Of a DNA stretch of 64,000 bases, positions 35,065-44,195 are shown piece by piece. The stretch covers positions 9,986,064 to 10,050,063 of the forward strand of contig NZ_CP127294.1 of assembly GCF_030285625.1 (NCBI RefSeq), written 5' to 3'. The DNA comes from Amycolatopsis sp. 2-15. GTDB lineage: Bacteria > Actinomycetota > Actinomycetes > Mycobacteriales > Pseudonocardiaceae. The notes under the pieces were generated by a model, which worked only from the letters and a program-made list of their open reading frames with translations, did no database searches and was not told where the DNA came from. Made by a program: the position numbers and the translations under genes. The first letter of the stretch is position 1. Each line of letters begins with the position of its first letter.

Positions 35065-36214
35065 ACTTGGACAGACCCAGGATCCAGCCGAGTTGGTGCC
35101 AGGCAAGCCGGAGGCCATCGAAGACAACGTCCGGGTGTTACGTGCCCGAGCCGACCGAGCCGGCCACGCGTCCGAAGGGCTCAAGGCGATCGATACGGGA
35201 GCCTGGACCGGCCCAGCGGCTCATGCATTCCACGACAAGTTCTCCTACGAACCGGCCAAGTGGTACGACGCCGCCGACTCAATGCTGTCCGCAGCCGACG
35301 CCTTGGACCACTACGCCGAGACGCGGCGTTGGGCTCAAGCGCAGGCGACTGAGGCTGTCACTGCGTGGAATCAGGCCCAGGCCGCCACACAGCGCGCGCA
35401 GGCCCAACACGACCAAGCCGCAGCACAAGCCGCAACCAACGGCGAGCCGGCCCCCGGATTCACCGACCCTGGCGCGGCGTCTCGCCAGGCCGCCCAGGAC
35501 ACTCTCAACCGCGCTCGTGCCCAGCTCGCCGAAGTCGGCGACACCGTCGCGGGGGCCATCAGTGATGCCACCAGCGGAGCACCCCAGGACTCGAGCTGGC
35601 TCGACGACGCGGGAAACTTCCTCGCCGACGCCGGTGGCCACCTCATCAACGGCTTGGCCTCCCTCGGCAACGCCATCGTCAACCACCCCGGTGACGCGCT
35701 GACCGCCGCTGCCGGCATCGGGCTCACGGTCATCAGCTCCGCGGGGGAAGGGCTTGGCGTCGTCCTCGATGCCACGGGCGTGGGGGCCATCGTCGGTGTA
35801 CCGCTCAACGTGGTCTCCGCAGCAGGGATAGCCGCGGGAGCCTCCATGACCGGCGTCGCCGTCGTGAACATGGCCACACACGCCGCAGGCGACGACCACG
35901 TATCACCCGCGGAAACCAACCACGGCAGCAGCACCGCGGGAGCCGACAGCGAACCGCCCTTCCCAGCGCCCAAGGAGATCACCGGCAAGACTGCCCACGG
36001 TGAGGAACAAATGGCCACCCGCAACGGACACGGCGTCAATGACGCGGCCGCCCACGACGCGGTGAACAACCCGATCAAAGCCCCGAATTACCGGCCTGAC
36101 CCCTACGGCGGCACCTACCGCTTCACCGGAACGGACGCAGTGGTAAACCTCAACGAAGAAGGAAAGGTCGTCACCGCGTGGGCGCGGTCCCGAGCCGGCT
36201 GGAGGCATGAGTGA
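35057..36214 (+). CDS. WXG100-type polymorphic toxin with C-terminal putative RNase domain
   Basis: 385 residues. The N-terminal 100 residues form a WXG-like helical hairpin (DTGAWTGPAAHAFHDKF) for type VII-like export. A Gln/Ala-rich coiled region (about 100-150) and a Gly/Ala hydrophobic middle follow (GIGLTVISSAGEGLGVV). After a low-complexity hinge, residues about 305-385 form a compact module: TAHGEEQMATRNGHGVNDAA, then NNPIKAP and GGTYRFTGTDAVVNLNEEGK. The His/Glu/Arg and Tyr-Arg-Phe pattern is like small BECR-fold RNase toxins. The catalytic assignment is inference. An immunity candidate overlaps it downstream. Confidence 0.75.
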   Translation: MAELGQTQDPAELVPGKPEAIEDNVRVLRARADRAGHASEGLKAIDTGAWTGPAAHAFHDKFSYEPAKWYDAADSMLSAADALDHYAETRRWAQAQATEAVTAWNQAQAATQRAQAQHDQAAAQAATNGEPAPGFTDPGAASRQAAQDTLNRARAQLAEVGDTVAGAISDATSGAPQDSSWLDDAGNFLADAGGHLINGLASLGNAIVNHPGDALTAAAGIGLTVISSAGEGLGVVLDATGVGAIVGVPLNVVSAAGIAAGASMTGVAVVNMATHAAGDDHVSPAETNHGSSTAGADSEPPFPAPKEITGKTAHGEEQMATRNGHGVNDAAAHDAVNNPIKAPNYRPDPYGGTYRFTGTDAVVNLNEEGKVVTAWARSRAGWRHE

Positions 36215-36480
36215 ACACCGTCATCGACACGCTCCCGGACGAGTTCCGGACCGTCATCACCAACTTGCTCGCAGAACGAAACCCCGATCTGCTCCTTGCC
36301 CTTCAGACGCGGGAAAAGCCGACCATGGATCAGCAAGAGCTGGTCATCGAGGTCTTGTCCGACGCCTTCACAGAGCACCTCGGGCCTGGCCAGGAGCCCA
36401 CCGCGCAAGGAGCACTCATCGACAACGCACTCGGCGCCTTCCTGACAAAATGGCCCACAGAGGACCTCCTCGACGAGTAA
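36211..36480 (+). CDS. Putative immunity protein for the upstream toxin
   Basis: 89 residues from a GTG that overlaps the toxin stop (GTGA). Small, acidic and helical (TVIDTLPDEFRTVITNLLAE, ELVIEVLSDAFTEHL). No known domain is recognised. Position, coupling, size and charge match immunity proteins. Function is inferred from context only. Confidence 0.65.
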   Translation: MNTVIDTLPDEFRTVITNLLAERNPDLLLALQTREKPTMDQQELVIEVLSDAFTEHLGPGQEPTAQGALIDNALGAFLTKWPTEDLLDE

Positions 36481-36629
36481 TCGAAGCGGACAAGTCAGCT
36501 TCGGCAGTTCATCCCACGCAGAAGTGCCTACCCGTTCGTGTCATCTGACCAGCGGCGAAGGTCGCCCAATGGCTCTCGTCGCGGGGGCTTGCCTCGATAC
36601 TATCGGGCCCTGAGCAGTTCGACGGATAC

Positions 36630-37112
36630 CTACCGCGCGGGCTGTCTCCCAATCTCCCCGTACGCAGCACCACCGTCGAGCAGCGTCCAGGACGCCAGCT
36701 CGACGCGGCGGGCCATGGATGGACGCAGCCGTTCCTTCGCGTCGTCAAGCTCCAGGAACTCGAACCGGCTGAGTTCGTCCTCGGCCGGCTGGATGGCCGA
36801 GATCTGTTCTGAGCTGAGTGTGCCGCCGTCGAAGATGAGCTGCAGACTGTCGCGCCAGACACCGTGGGTGGGCATCCAGTCGACGAACAGGAGCCGCCCC
36901 AGCGCCCGCAGTTCTTCCCGGACTTCGCGGTGGCACGCTGCGAGAGGCGATTCGTCGTCCTCGATCAGACCGCCCGGGATCTCCAGGAACGGCTTGTACG
37001 TGGCAGACGAATAGCGCATGGCCTTGCTCGTCGCGTACCAGAGCACCCGCAGCTCTCGCACCGGCGACAGCTGCATGTAACCAGCAAGCTGGTTGAGCAA
37101 GTCGCTTACCAT
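36630..37112 (-). CDS. NUDIX hydrolase
   Basis: About 160 residues from ATG MVSDLLNQLAGYMQ. The NUDIX box GGLIEDDESPLAACHREVREEL is intact (G-x5-E-x7-REVxEE). The substrate is unknown. The N-terminus may be clipped, since the gene abuts an NlpC/P60 fragment and lies in a zone of truncated genes. Confidence 0.75.
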   Translation of the reverse strand: MVSDLLNQLAGYMQLSPVRELRVLWYATSKAMRYSSATYKPFLEIPGGLIEDDESPLAACHREVREELRALGRLLFVDWMPTHGVWRDSLQLIFDGGTLSSEQISAIQPAEDELSRFEFLELDDAKERLRPSMARRVELASWTLLDGGAAYGEIGRQPAR

Positions 37113-37194
37113 CCTATGCGAGCGCTTCGACTTGGCAACCGCGCGGACAGCACAGACGCGGTACAACGCGGCCCGCTGGTGCCCGCTGCGCAGC

Positions 37195-37380
37195 CGCTGT
37201 CCAGGAGACCTCGTCTTCTACGGCACACCGGGCAACGTCCACCATGTTGGCCTGTACAACGACACTGGAAAAATGGCGCACGCGCCCGATTTTGGACGGC
37301 CCATCCAGGTCAGCGAGTTCCATTGGAACGTCGACGATTACTTTGCGGCCAGCCGCCCAGTCGTCGACTCTCGTGTCTAA
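37195..37380 (+). pseudogene. C-terminal fragment of an NlpC/P60 peptidoglycan hydrolase
   Basis: CPGDLVFYGTPGNVHHVGLY and MAHAPDFGRPIQVSEF carry the GDLVF and catalytic HHVG motifs of NlpC/P60. The catalytic Cys part and the signal peptide are absent, so only about 60 C-terminal residues remain. Confidence 0.7.
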
Positions 37381-37410
37381 AATTGAGAAAAAAAGGCAGC
37401 GATGGTGCTG

Positions 37411-37741
37411 TCAAATGGCTGGTCGGCACACCGAGATCAAGGGTTGCCAGAGCGGATGCGCATTCCGAGGAACCACCAAATGGGATTGCTTGCGGGCTCG
37501 CGTCATAACGACGTAGAGCAACCGTGAACCTTCCGGATATGGTTCGGTCTCGTACCCGTAGAACTCGTCAGATCCGAGCAGAAGGATCGTTGTGTCAGCT
37601 TCGCGCCCTTTGGTCTGATGCAGGTTCATGACCTGAATCGGTCGCCGGCGGTTGACGATGTTACCGACGAGTGATTCATCACGAACTTGAAGTAGATCGT
37701 TCGTGATTGCGGCGAGGCTTTGCTCGTTGCGTCGAGCCTGG
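37411..37741 (-). pseudogene. C-terminal fragment of a UvrD/Rep-family helicase
   Basis: VMNLHQTKGREADTTILLLG and SRLLYVVMTRARKQSHLVV are motifs V and VI of superfamily I helicases. The sequence is cut off at about 37741, where the ISL3 fragment begins. Confidence 0.7.
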
Positions 37742-38859
37742 AGTGAGTTGCGCGTGCGCTGGACCTGGGGACCGTGCGGGCGTTCGTGGAAGCGGACGCG
37801 TCTCGGGTGCGGTGTCGCGAACATGGAGTCGTGGTCAGCGCGGTGCCCTGGGCGCGGCATGGTGCTGGACACACCCGCGCGTTCGACGACACCGTCGCCT
37901 GGCTGGCGACCGCCACGTCGAGGTCCACGGTCGGGCAGTTGATGCGGATCGCCTGGCCAACAGTCGGTTCGATCATCACCCGGGTCCGGTCGGACATCGA
38001 CGCGGCGGTGGATCGCTTGGCCGGGCTGCGCAGAATCGGGATCGACGAGATCAGCTACAAGAAAAACCACAAGTACCTGACGGTGGTGGTTGATCACGAC
38101 ACCGGCCGGCTGGTGTGGGCCGCGGCGGGCAACGACAAACCGACGCTGGCCGCATTCTTCGAGCTACTCGGGCCGCAGCGGTGCGCGCGAATCACACACG
38201 CCTCGGCGGACGCGGCCGCGTGGATCGGCCGCACTGTCGAGCGGTACTGTCCGGGCGCGATCCGATGTGCTGATCCGTTCCACGTGGTCAAGTGGGCCAC
38301 TGACGCCCTGGACCAGGTCCGGCGCCAGACCTGGAACACCGCGCGCCGTCAGCCTGGCGGCAGCCACAAGGACCGGCGCGGCCGCACCGCATCGGCCGGC
38401 GCCGCGCAAGGCATGAAACGAGCCCGATGGGCGTTGTGGAAAAACCCGGAAAACCTCACCGATCACCAGCGTCACAAACTTGCCTGGATCGCCAAGACAG
38501 ATCCCCGTCTCTACCGCGCCTACCTGCTCAAAGAAGGACTCCGGCACGTCTTCGCCGTCGGCGGCCACGCCGGCAAAGACGCCTTGCAACGGTGGCTGTC
38601 CTGGGCCGCCCGCTGCCAGATACCGGAATTCGTCAAGCTCGCCCGCACCATCCGATCCGAACTCTCAGCGATCCACGCAAGCCTGGACCACGGCCTGTCC
38701 AACGCGCTGATCGAGTCGACCAACACCAAGATCCGGCTGCTGACACGACTGGCCTTCGGGTTCACACATCCCGACGCCCTGATCTCCCTCGCACTCCTCG
38801 CCCTCGGCGGCTACCGCCCCGAACTACCCAACCGCACCCACACATAGCTCATAAGAGCC
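37742..38859 (+). mobile_element. ISL3-family insertion sequence, left end deleted
   Basis: Carries the transposase at 37774-38847 and ends at a right terminus whose outward reading is GGCTCTTATGAGC (38847-38859), matching the GGCTCTT termini of ISL3 elements. The left terminus and about 60 N-terminal codons are missing; the left side is fused to a helicase fragment. It appears to have inserted into the IS5-type element on its right. Confidence 0.75.
37774..38847 (+). pseudogene. ISL3-family transposase, N-terminally truncated
   Basis: 357 residues remain. DDE_Tnp_ISL3 core: GIDEISYKKNHKYLTVVVD (first Asp), CADPFHVVKWATDALDQVR (second Asp) and GLSNALIESTNTKIRLLTR (Glu). In-frame codons before the first Met still read ALDLGTVRAF, and a TGA lies just upstream. 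The zinc-finger DNA-binding N-terminus is lost, so it is probably inactive. Confidence 0.8.
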
Positions 38860-39257
38860 TTTTTTGGCCCTGACGGACGCTCCGTCGAGGACCGCACGGG
38901 ACCAGTCGATCATGCCTTTGCTGCCCAGCTCGTCCAGGACTGCTCGGTGCACCTCGCGCCACAGTCCGGCGGTCGTCCACTCGCTGAACCGGCGATGCGC
39001 CGTCGGTACCGTGACCCCGAAGCTGGGAGGCAGGTGTCGCCAGGCGCACCCGCTGGTCAGCACGAACACGATCGCGGTGAACACTGCCCGGTCGTCCACT
39101 CGCGACATTCCACCGCCCTGCGGGCGCGTCTTTCGCGCCGGGATCAGCGGTTCGACCAGCGCCCACAACTCGACCGGCACCAGCCGCCGTGACAACTCGT
39201 CCATCACATTTCATGATCTTGCCCGCAGGCCAATCAAAATCCAAGTGAGACACGCTC
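38860..39257 (-). mobile_element. IS5-family (IS427-group-like) fragment interrupted by ISL3
   Basis: The terminus GAGCGTGTCTCACTTGG (reverse strand, ending at 39257) and the 5' part of the transposase are present. The rest was cut by the ISL3 insertion exactly at the CCAAAAAAGG slippery site. The bases TTAG outside the terminus are a possible target duplication. Confidence 0.65.
38866..39207 (-). pseudogene. IS5-family transposase, first-frame fragment
   Basis: About 110 residues: LVPVELWALVEPLIPARKTR, TSGCAWRHLPPSFGVTVPTA and WSRAVLDGASVRAKKG, the OrfA part up to the programmed frameshift motif. OrfB is missing. Confidence 0.75.
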
Positions 39258-40180
39258 TTAGCTCCGAACGATTCGAACCGTTGGCGCGCCTGGAATCCTG
39301 GCTCGAGCACGCCGTTCGCACCCTGCCACCCGCGCACGCACGGATCATCGCGCCCTACGCCCACTGGAGCGTCGTGCGTAAAGCCCGCCGTCGCTTGCTG
39401 CGCAACTACACCGCCGCCAGCGCCGTGCGTGACCGCTCCAAGATCCGCACCGCGATCACCTTGCTCGCCGACCTCGCGGCCGACAACCGCACCGCCGCCG
39501 AGCTGGACCAGCCCTGGTTCGAACGCTGGATCACCGCGCAGCCGGCCAAACTCGGCAAGATCGCCGGGTTCCTCATCTGGGGCCGCAACCACGGAGTCTT
39601 GGCCGCCATCGAGTTCCACTACCCGCGCACGGCACTTCCGCTGACGACCATCGCCGCCGAGGACCATCTCCGGCGCCTGCGCCACCTGCTCACCCCGACG
39701 TGCGACCTGCCCCTTGACGTGCGCGCAGCTGGCGCGCTGATCTTGCTCTATGCGTTACCGCTGACGCGTATCCATCACCTGACCACGACCGACCTTGACC
39801 CCAGCGACAACGCCGCTCACCTACGGGTCGGCCGTCAAATGCTGCTGTTGCCGCCGTCCGTGGCCGCGCTGCTGAGCCGGCTGGCCGCACAACCGCGCCG
39901 CGGCGTCGGAACCCGTCAATACCTGTTCCCCGGCACCCGAATGGTCAACGCACCAATTTCGCCCGATCAGCTGGACACAAAGCTCAACGCCCACGGGATC
40001 CGGGTGAGGGCCGAACGATCCACCTCGCTCGCACAACTCGCCGCCACAATGCCGCCCGCGGTGCTCGCCGACGTGCTGGGCGTGCACATCACCACCGCCG
40101 TGCGCTGGAGCAGCGTCGCCGCACAAGACTGGATCCACTACCTGCGAGCCCGCCAAGCGACGGGAAACAGACGCCGCTGA
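39258..40180 (+). pseudogene. Tyrosine-recombinase-like protein, 5' end removed by IS5 insertion
   Basis: About 306 residues remain after the IS junction (SSERFEPLARLESWLEHAV...). Helical recombinase-type sequence: VRAAGALILLYALPLTRIHH, LLSRLAAQPRRGVGTRQYLF and VLADVLGVHITTAVRWSSVA. It resembles actinobacterial site-specific-recombinase proteins whose last helices replace the catalytic Tyr segment. This is the only integrase-like gene near the islands, and it is broken. Confidence 0.6.
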
Positions 40181-40764
40181 GTCAGCGGGTGCGGCGGCCC
40201 GCCCACCCCAGCAGTACCAGCGCAACACCCGTCCAGCCGACGCAGCCCGACCTGGCAACGGGATCCCACATGATCACATCCCAGATTCCACGAACTCACG
40301 CACTTCGGCGTTTGACCTGCTGGCCGACGGCGCAGACGACTTGCGGCCGCTGCCGTATCAGCGCCGGCGTGGTGGCTTGAAAAACTCTTCGCGGCGACGA
40401 AAACAGCACAGAGCATTACGAGGTTATCCACCAACACTCGTAGTCCTCATTGTCCGTCCCGGCCGGACGATTCGACCGGGTCGTGAACTGTTCCACGCCG
40501 CGTGCACCGCCACGCGGGTGGTGATGAGCCGGGCCGCGGTGGTCGTCGAGCCGGCCGAGTAGACCGCGCAGCCGGGCGAGGGGCAGGGGCCGTGGGAATC
40601 TGCGCACGTAGTGCGTGGCGACGAACCTGGGCGGGGTCGGAGATGATGCGACATTCCCGCTTGAGCCCATGGAACAGCCACTCAGGGCCTATCTCGTGGC
40701 GCGCAGCGCGAAGGCGGCAAGCGGCGAGAGCCGGCGCCATGCCGGGGTCGCGGATCGGAGGCAC
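40181..40764. other. No gene recognised
   Basis: 584 bp between the recombinase remnant and the maleylacetate reductase operon. Short frames on both strands overlap each other with no recognisable motif; probably decayed DNA. Confidence 0.4.
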
Positions 40765-41844
40765 TCACGTTTCGGTGCTGTGCGGTGGTTGTCCGCACCA
40801 GGCAGCCTTGAGCAGACGAGTCAGTCCTTGTTCTGAGACCTCAACCGGGTTGCTGTAGGGGTTCGTGAGTACCTCGTGGACGATCTGGGGAATGTCGGTC
40901 TCGGTCATGCCCAGTTCGTGCAGGGATCGCGGGGCGCCGAGCTGCCGGGCGAGTTCCCAGAGGTGACGTGCGGGATCGGAGGTTCCGCCCAGTGCGCGGG
41001 ACAGGGCCGCAACCGTCTGAGGAGCGCCGGGCTGGTTGTAGGCGAGGACGTGGGGCAGAACGACCGCGTGGGTCGGCGCGTGCGGGAGGTTCAGGGCCCC
41101 GCCGAGGCTGTGGCACAGCTTGTGGTGTAGCGACATCGTGGTAGCTCCGAGACACGAGCCGCACAGCCAGGCCCCGTACTGCGCCTGGCTGCGCGCCGTG
41201 AGGTCGTCGGCTGTGTGAACGATGCTGGGCAGGGCTTCGGCCAGTGCTCGAGTGGCCTCCTCGGCCATCAGCGAGACGATCGGTGACGCGTCCGGTGCGT
41301 AGAGTGCTTCGACAGCGTGCGCGATGGCGTTGAGGCCGCTGGTGACCGACATCCCCGTCGGCAGGCTGAGCGTGAGCTCCGGGTCATAGAGCACGCTGAC
41401 CGGCAGCACTCGGGGATCCCGCCCGGTGCGCTTGCGCCCGTTCTCGGTCAGGCCCCAGACCGGTGTCATCTCCGAACCCGCGTAGGTCGTGGGGACGGCG
41501 ACGAGGGGCAGGCCGTGTTCCAGGGCGACCGCCTTGCCCAGTCCGATAGCCGACCCGCCGCCGACCGCGACGCAGCAGTCGGCGCCGAGCGCCGCCGCCC
41601 GGTCCCGGGCACGCGCGGCCACCTCGGCCGGCACGTGCATCCGTGCTTCTGCGAGCACACCGGCGGCCCGGGTACCGAGTGCGGCGGCGATCTGTTCGCC
41701 GGTGGATTTCTGTTCGGGGCTGCATAGCACGAGGCCCCGTGTGAATCCGAGGCGTTCCAGCTCGGTAGAAAGGGACTTCACCGACCCGGCGCCGAACACG
41801 ACCCGCATCGGCAGCGCCTGATAGGTGAACGACGTCGGCCTCAT
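40765..41844 (-). CDS. macA: Maleylacetate reductase (iron-containing alcohol dehydrogenase family)
   Basis: 359 residues. Nucleotide site CVAVGGGSAIGLGKAVAL, PTTYAGSEMTPVWG typical of maleylacetate reductases, and metal-region His in GLNAIAHAVEALYAPD and HHKLCHSLGGALNLPHAPTH. It reduces maleylacetate to 3-oxoadipate with NAD(P)H. Start and dioxygenase stop overlap by 4 nt; last gene of the leftward hydroxyquinol operon. Confidence 0.92.
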   Translation of the reverse strand: MRPTSFTYQALPMRVVFGAGSVKSLSTELERLGFTRGLVLCSPEQKSTGEQIAAALGTRAAGVLAEARMHVPAEVAARARDRAAALGADCCVAVGGGSAIGLGKAVALEHGLPLVAVPTTYAGSEMTPVWGLTENGRKRTGRDPRVLPVSVLYDPELTLSLPTGMSVTSGLNAIAHAVEALYAPDASPIVSLMAEEATRALAEALPSIVHTADDLTARSQAQYGAWLCGSCLGATTMSLHHKLCHSLGGALNLPHAPTHAVVLPHVLAYNQPGAPQTVAALSRALGGTSDPARHLWELARQLGAPRSLHELGMTETDIPQIVHEVLTNPYSNPVEVSEQGLTRLLKAAWCGQPPHSTET

Positions 41845-42737
41845 GTCGGATTCTCGCGGAGCACGACGTCGAAGTGGACAGTCCGGAAGGGATTGGGCAG
41901 TTCGGCCGCGGCTGCGCGTTCCGGGTCGTCAACGACGGGGAAGTCCCGCACGAGGCTGTCCTTGACCCCGAACACCGCGTCGGAATCGATGTAGGGGGTG
42001 CCTGCGACGAACAGGTGCGTGGTCACGCTCCGGTAGTTCCCGGCTCGGACGTCGAAGTGGATGTGCGCCGGCCTGTTCGGGTGCCGGCCGGTGGCCTCCA
42101 GCAAACGGCCGACCGGCCCGTCGGTGGGAATCGGGTAGTACCGCGGAACGATCGTTCGGAACCGGAAGCGTCCCTCGTCGTCGGTTGTGAACAGGCCGCG
42201 GAGGTTTCGTTCGGGCTGCAGTTCCGGCTGCTGGACGTCGTAGAAGCCGTCCGCGTTGGCCTGCCAGACGTCCACAGTCGCGCCGGGCACCGGGGACCCG
42301 TCGGTTCCCGTGACGGCGCCGGTGACCAGGCACGGCTCGCCCTTGCCGTCCAGGGCAATGTCCGCGCCGAGCTCCCGCGGTGGCGAGTCGACCACGTGGA
42401 AAGGTCCCTCCACGGTGGACTCGGTGCCGCCGTCGGTGTCGTGATTGAGGGTCTCCACCAGCATCGATACCCCGAGCACATCGGACAGGAGGATGAACTC
42501 CTGCCGGACGGGTGAGCACATCGCGCCGGTCTCGGTGAGGAACCGGATCGCGGCTGCCCACTCCTCGTCGGTGAGCTCGACGTCCTTGACGAAGGCGTGC
42601 AGGTGCCCGACCAGCGAGGTCAGGATCCGGTGCAGCCGGGGGTCGGAGGTGTTCGCGAAGCTGGCGGCCACGACCTCTTCGGAGTGTTCCGCGCTGAAGC
42701 GTGCGGCGACTGTGTCCATTTCTCCGTCCGTGTTCAT
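41841..42737 (-). CDS. Hydroxyquinol 1,2-dioxygenase-type intradiol dioxygenase
   Basis: 298 residues. N-terminal helical dimerisation domain, then a beta-sandwich with Fe(III) ligands: Tyr in ANADGFYDVQ, Tyr in VPRYYPIPTDGP, and two His in RPAHIHFDVRAG. Paired with maleylacetate reductase, so hydroxyquinol to maleylacetate is the best reading; chlorocatechol-type enzymes are the alternative. Start overlaps the MFS stop (ATGA). Confidence 0.9.
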   Translation of the reverse strand: MNTDGEMDTVAARFSAEHSEEVVAASFANTSDPRLHRILTSLVGHLHAFVKDVELTDEEWAAAIRFLTETGAMCSPVRQEFILLSDVLGVSMLVETLNHDTDGGTESTVEGPFHVVDSPPRELGADIALDGKGEPCLVTGAVTGTDGSPVPGATVDVWQANADGFYDVQQPELQPERNLRGLFTTDDEGRFRFRTIVPRYYPIPTDGPVGRLLEATGRHPNRPAHIHFDVRAGNYRSVTTHLFVAGTPYIDSDAVFGVKDSLVRDFPVVDDPERAAAAELPNPFRTVHFDVVLRENPT

Positions 42738-44152
42738 TGCGAGAGTTCCTCGAGACTCTTGGCGCGGGTCTCGATGCCGCCGAGAGCCATGGTGAGTGCG
42801 CCGATCAGTGCCGCGACGCCCAGTACCGCGAAGACCAGCCCGGCACCGCCCGCGGTGTCGAGGAGGAAGCCGAAGACGAGCGGCGACACGATGCTGGCGA
42901 GGCGGGCGAAGCTGCTCGTGACCGAGGTCGCGAACCCGCGCATGCGGGTGGGGTACAGCTCGCCGGTGTAAACGTAGAGCGAGGTGGCGGGGAAGATGAT
43001 GCCCACGCCGATGATGATGCCGGTGGCGAACAGGATGGGCCACGTGGTGTTTCCGAGCAACACGATGTTGACGAACCCGAAGGCGCCGCCGACGACGGAG
43101 ATGGCGAAGCCGTAAAGGAGGGAGCGTTTGCGTCCGACGTTCTCGACGAACCAGGCGACGACGTAGCACATGGCGACTTGGATCGCGCCGAGAATCACGG
43201 TCAGCGTCAGTGAGGACGTCGGGTTGAGCTTGCCGACGGACACGTAGATCGTCGGCAGCCACGACGAGTATCCGTAGGTGACGAAGAACGCGGTGAACCA
43301 CAGGACGACGAGCAGCGCCGTGCGGCGCCCGTATCGGCCGCGAATCAGCTCGCGCGGGCTGAATCCGCGGTCCTCGCCCGGCGGAACGAACGGCGGGACG
43401 TCCAGGTGCTTCCCGGCCGCGGCCGCCTCGGCCTCCATGCGCGCGACGGTGGTGTCGGCCTCTTCCACGCGCCCGTGCTGCGCGAGCCAGCGCGGCGACT
43501 CGGGGAGTGTGAACAGTCCGACGGCGACCACGAGCAGCGGCAGGGCGCCCAGCCCCAGCAAGATCCGCCAGCCCGTCCCGGGGCCGAGCGTAGAGGTGAG
43601 CAGGAGGGCGATCAGCGGCGCGAAGAACAGTCCCCAGCTGAACAAGGACTGGTAGATGACGCCGATCCGTCCGCGGTTCTTCCGGCCGAGGTACTCGTTC
43701 ATGATGGTTCCGGCGATCGGGACCTCGGCACCGAGGCCGAACCCTTGCAGCAGGCGGAACACGAGCAGGCTCTGCTCGTTCCAGGCCAGCGCGCAGAAGA
43801 CGGCGAGCACTCCGATGATCGTCAGGGACAGCAGGAAGGCGCGCCGGCGGCCAATGCGGTCGCTCAGCATGCCGATCGCGATGGCCCCGACGAACTGTCC
43901 GAGGTAGCCGGCGCTGATGATGAGACCGGCCTCGCTCAGGCTGATGCCGAAGGCCTTGACGATGACGGGCAGGATCACGGCCAGGGAGATGGCGTCGAAG
44001 CCGTCGAAGAACGTGCCGAAACCGACGATGGAGGCCAGCCGGACGTGAAAGCGGCCGGTGGGGATGCGGTCGATGCGGGCGGCGATCTCGTTCGCGGCGC
44101 GTGCCCGTTCCGGTCCGGGTGGCAGGGTGGCCGAGGTCGGCGATCTGGTCAT
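42734..44152 (-). CDS. MFS transporter, aromatic-acid/sugar-porter type
   Basis: 472 residues with 12 predicted helices. Motif A GMLSDRIGRRRAFLL after helix 2, EVPIAGTIMNEYLGRKNRGR at helices 4-5 and a long central loop at about 215-255. It probably imports the aromatic acid degraded by the operon. Coupled to the dioxygenase gene; 43 bp after the DapA-like gene. Confidence 0.88.
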   Translation of the reverse strand: MTRSPTSATLPPGPERARAANEIAARIDRIPTGRFHVRLASIVGFGTFFDGFDAISLAVILPVIVKAFGISLSEAGLIISAGYLGQFVGAIAIGMLSDRIGRRRAFLLSLTIIGVLAVFCALAWNEQSLLVFRLLQGFGLGAEVPIAGTIMNEYLGRKNRGRIGVIYQSLFSWGLFFAPLIALLLTSTLGPGTGWRILLGLGALPLLVVAVGLFTLPESPRWLAQHGRVEEADTTVARMEAEAAAAGKHLDVPPFVPPGEDRGFSPRELIRGRYGRRTALLVVLWFTAFFVTYGYSSWLPTIYVSVGKLNPTSSLTLTVILGAIQVAMCYVVAWFVENVGRKRSLLYGFAISVVGGAFGFVNIVLLGNTTWPILFATGIIIGVGIIFPATSLYVYTGELYPTRMRGFATSVTSSFARLASIVSPLVFGFLLDTAGGAGLVFAVLGVAALIGALTMALGGIETRAKSLEELSQ

Positions 44153-44195
44153 CGTTGTTCTCCGTTGAACAATGGCGAATGGAAGGGCGTGGGGG

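Noticed and set aside
40416..40764. Overlapping short frames on both strands before the maleylacetate reductase gene
   Set aside because: Mutually overlapping, Arg/Pro-rich, with no start context or motif.
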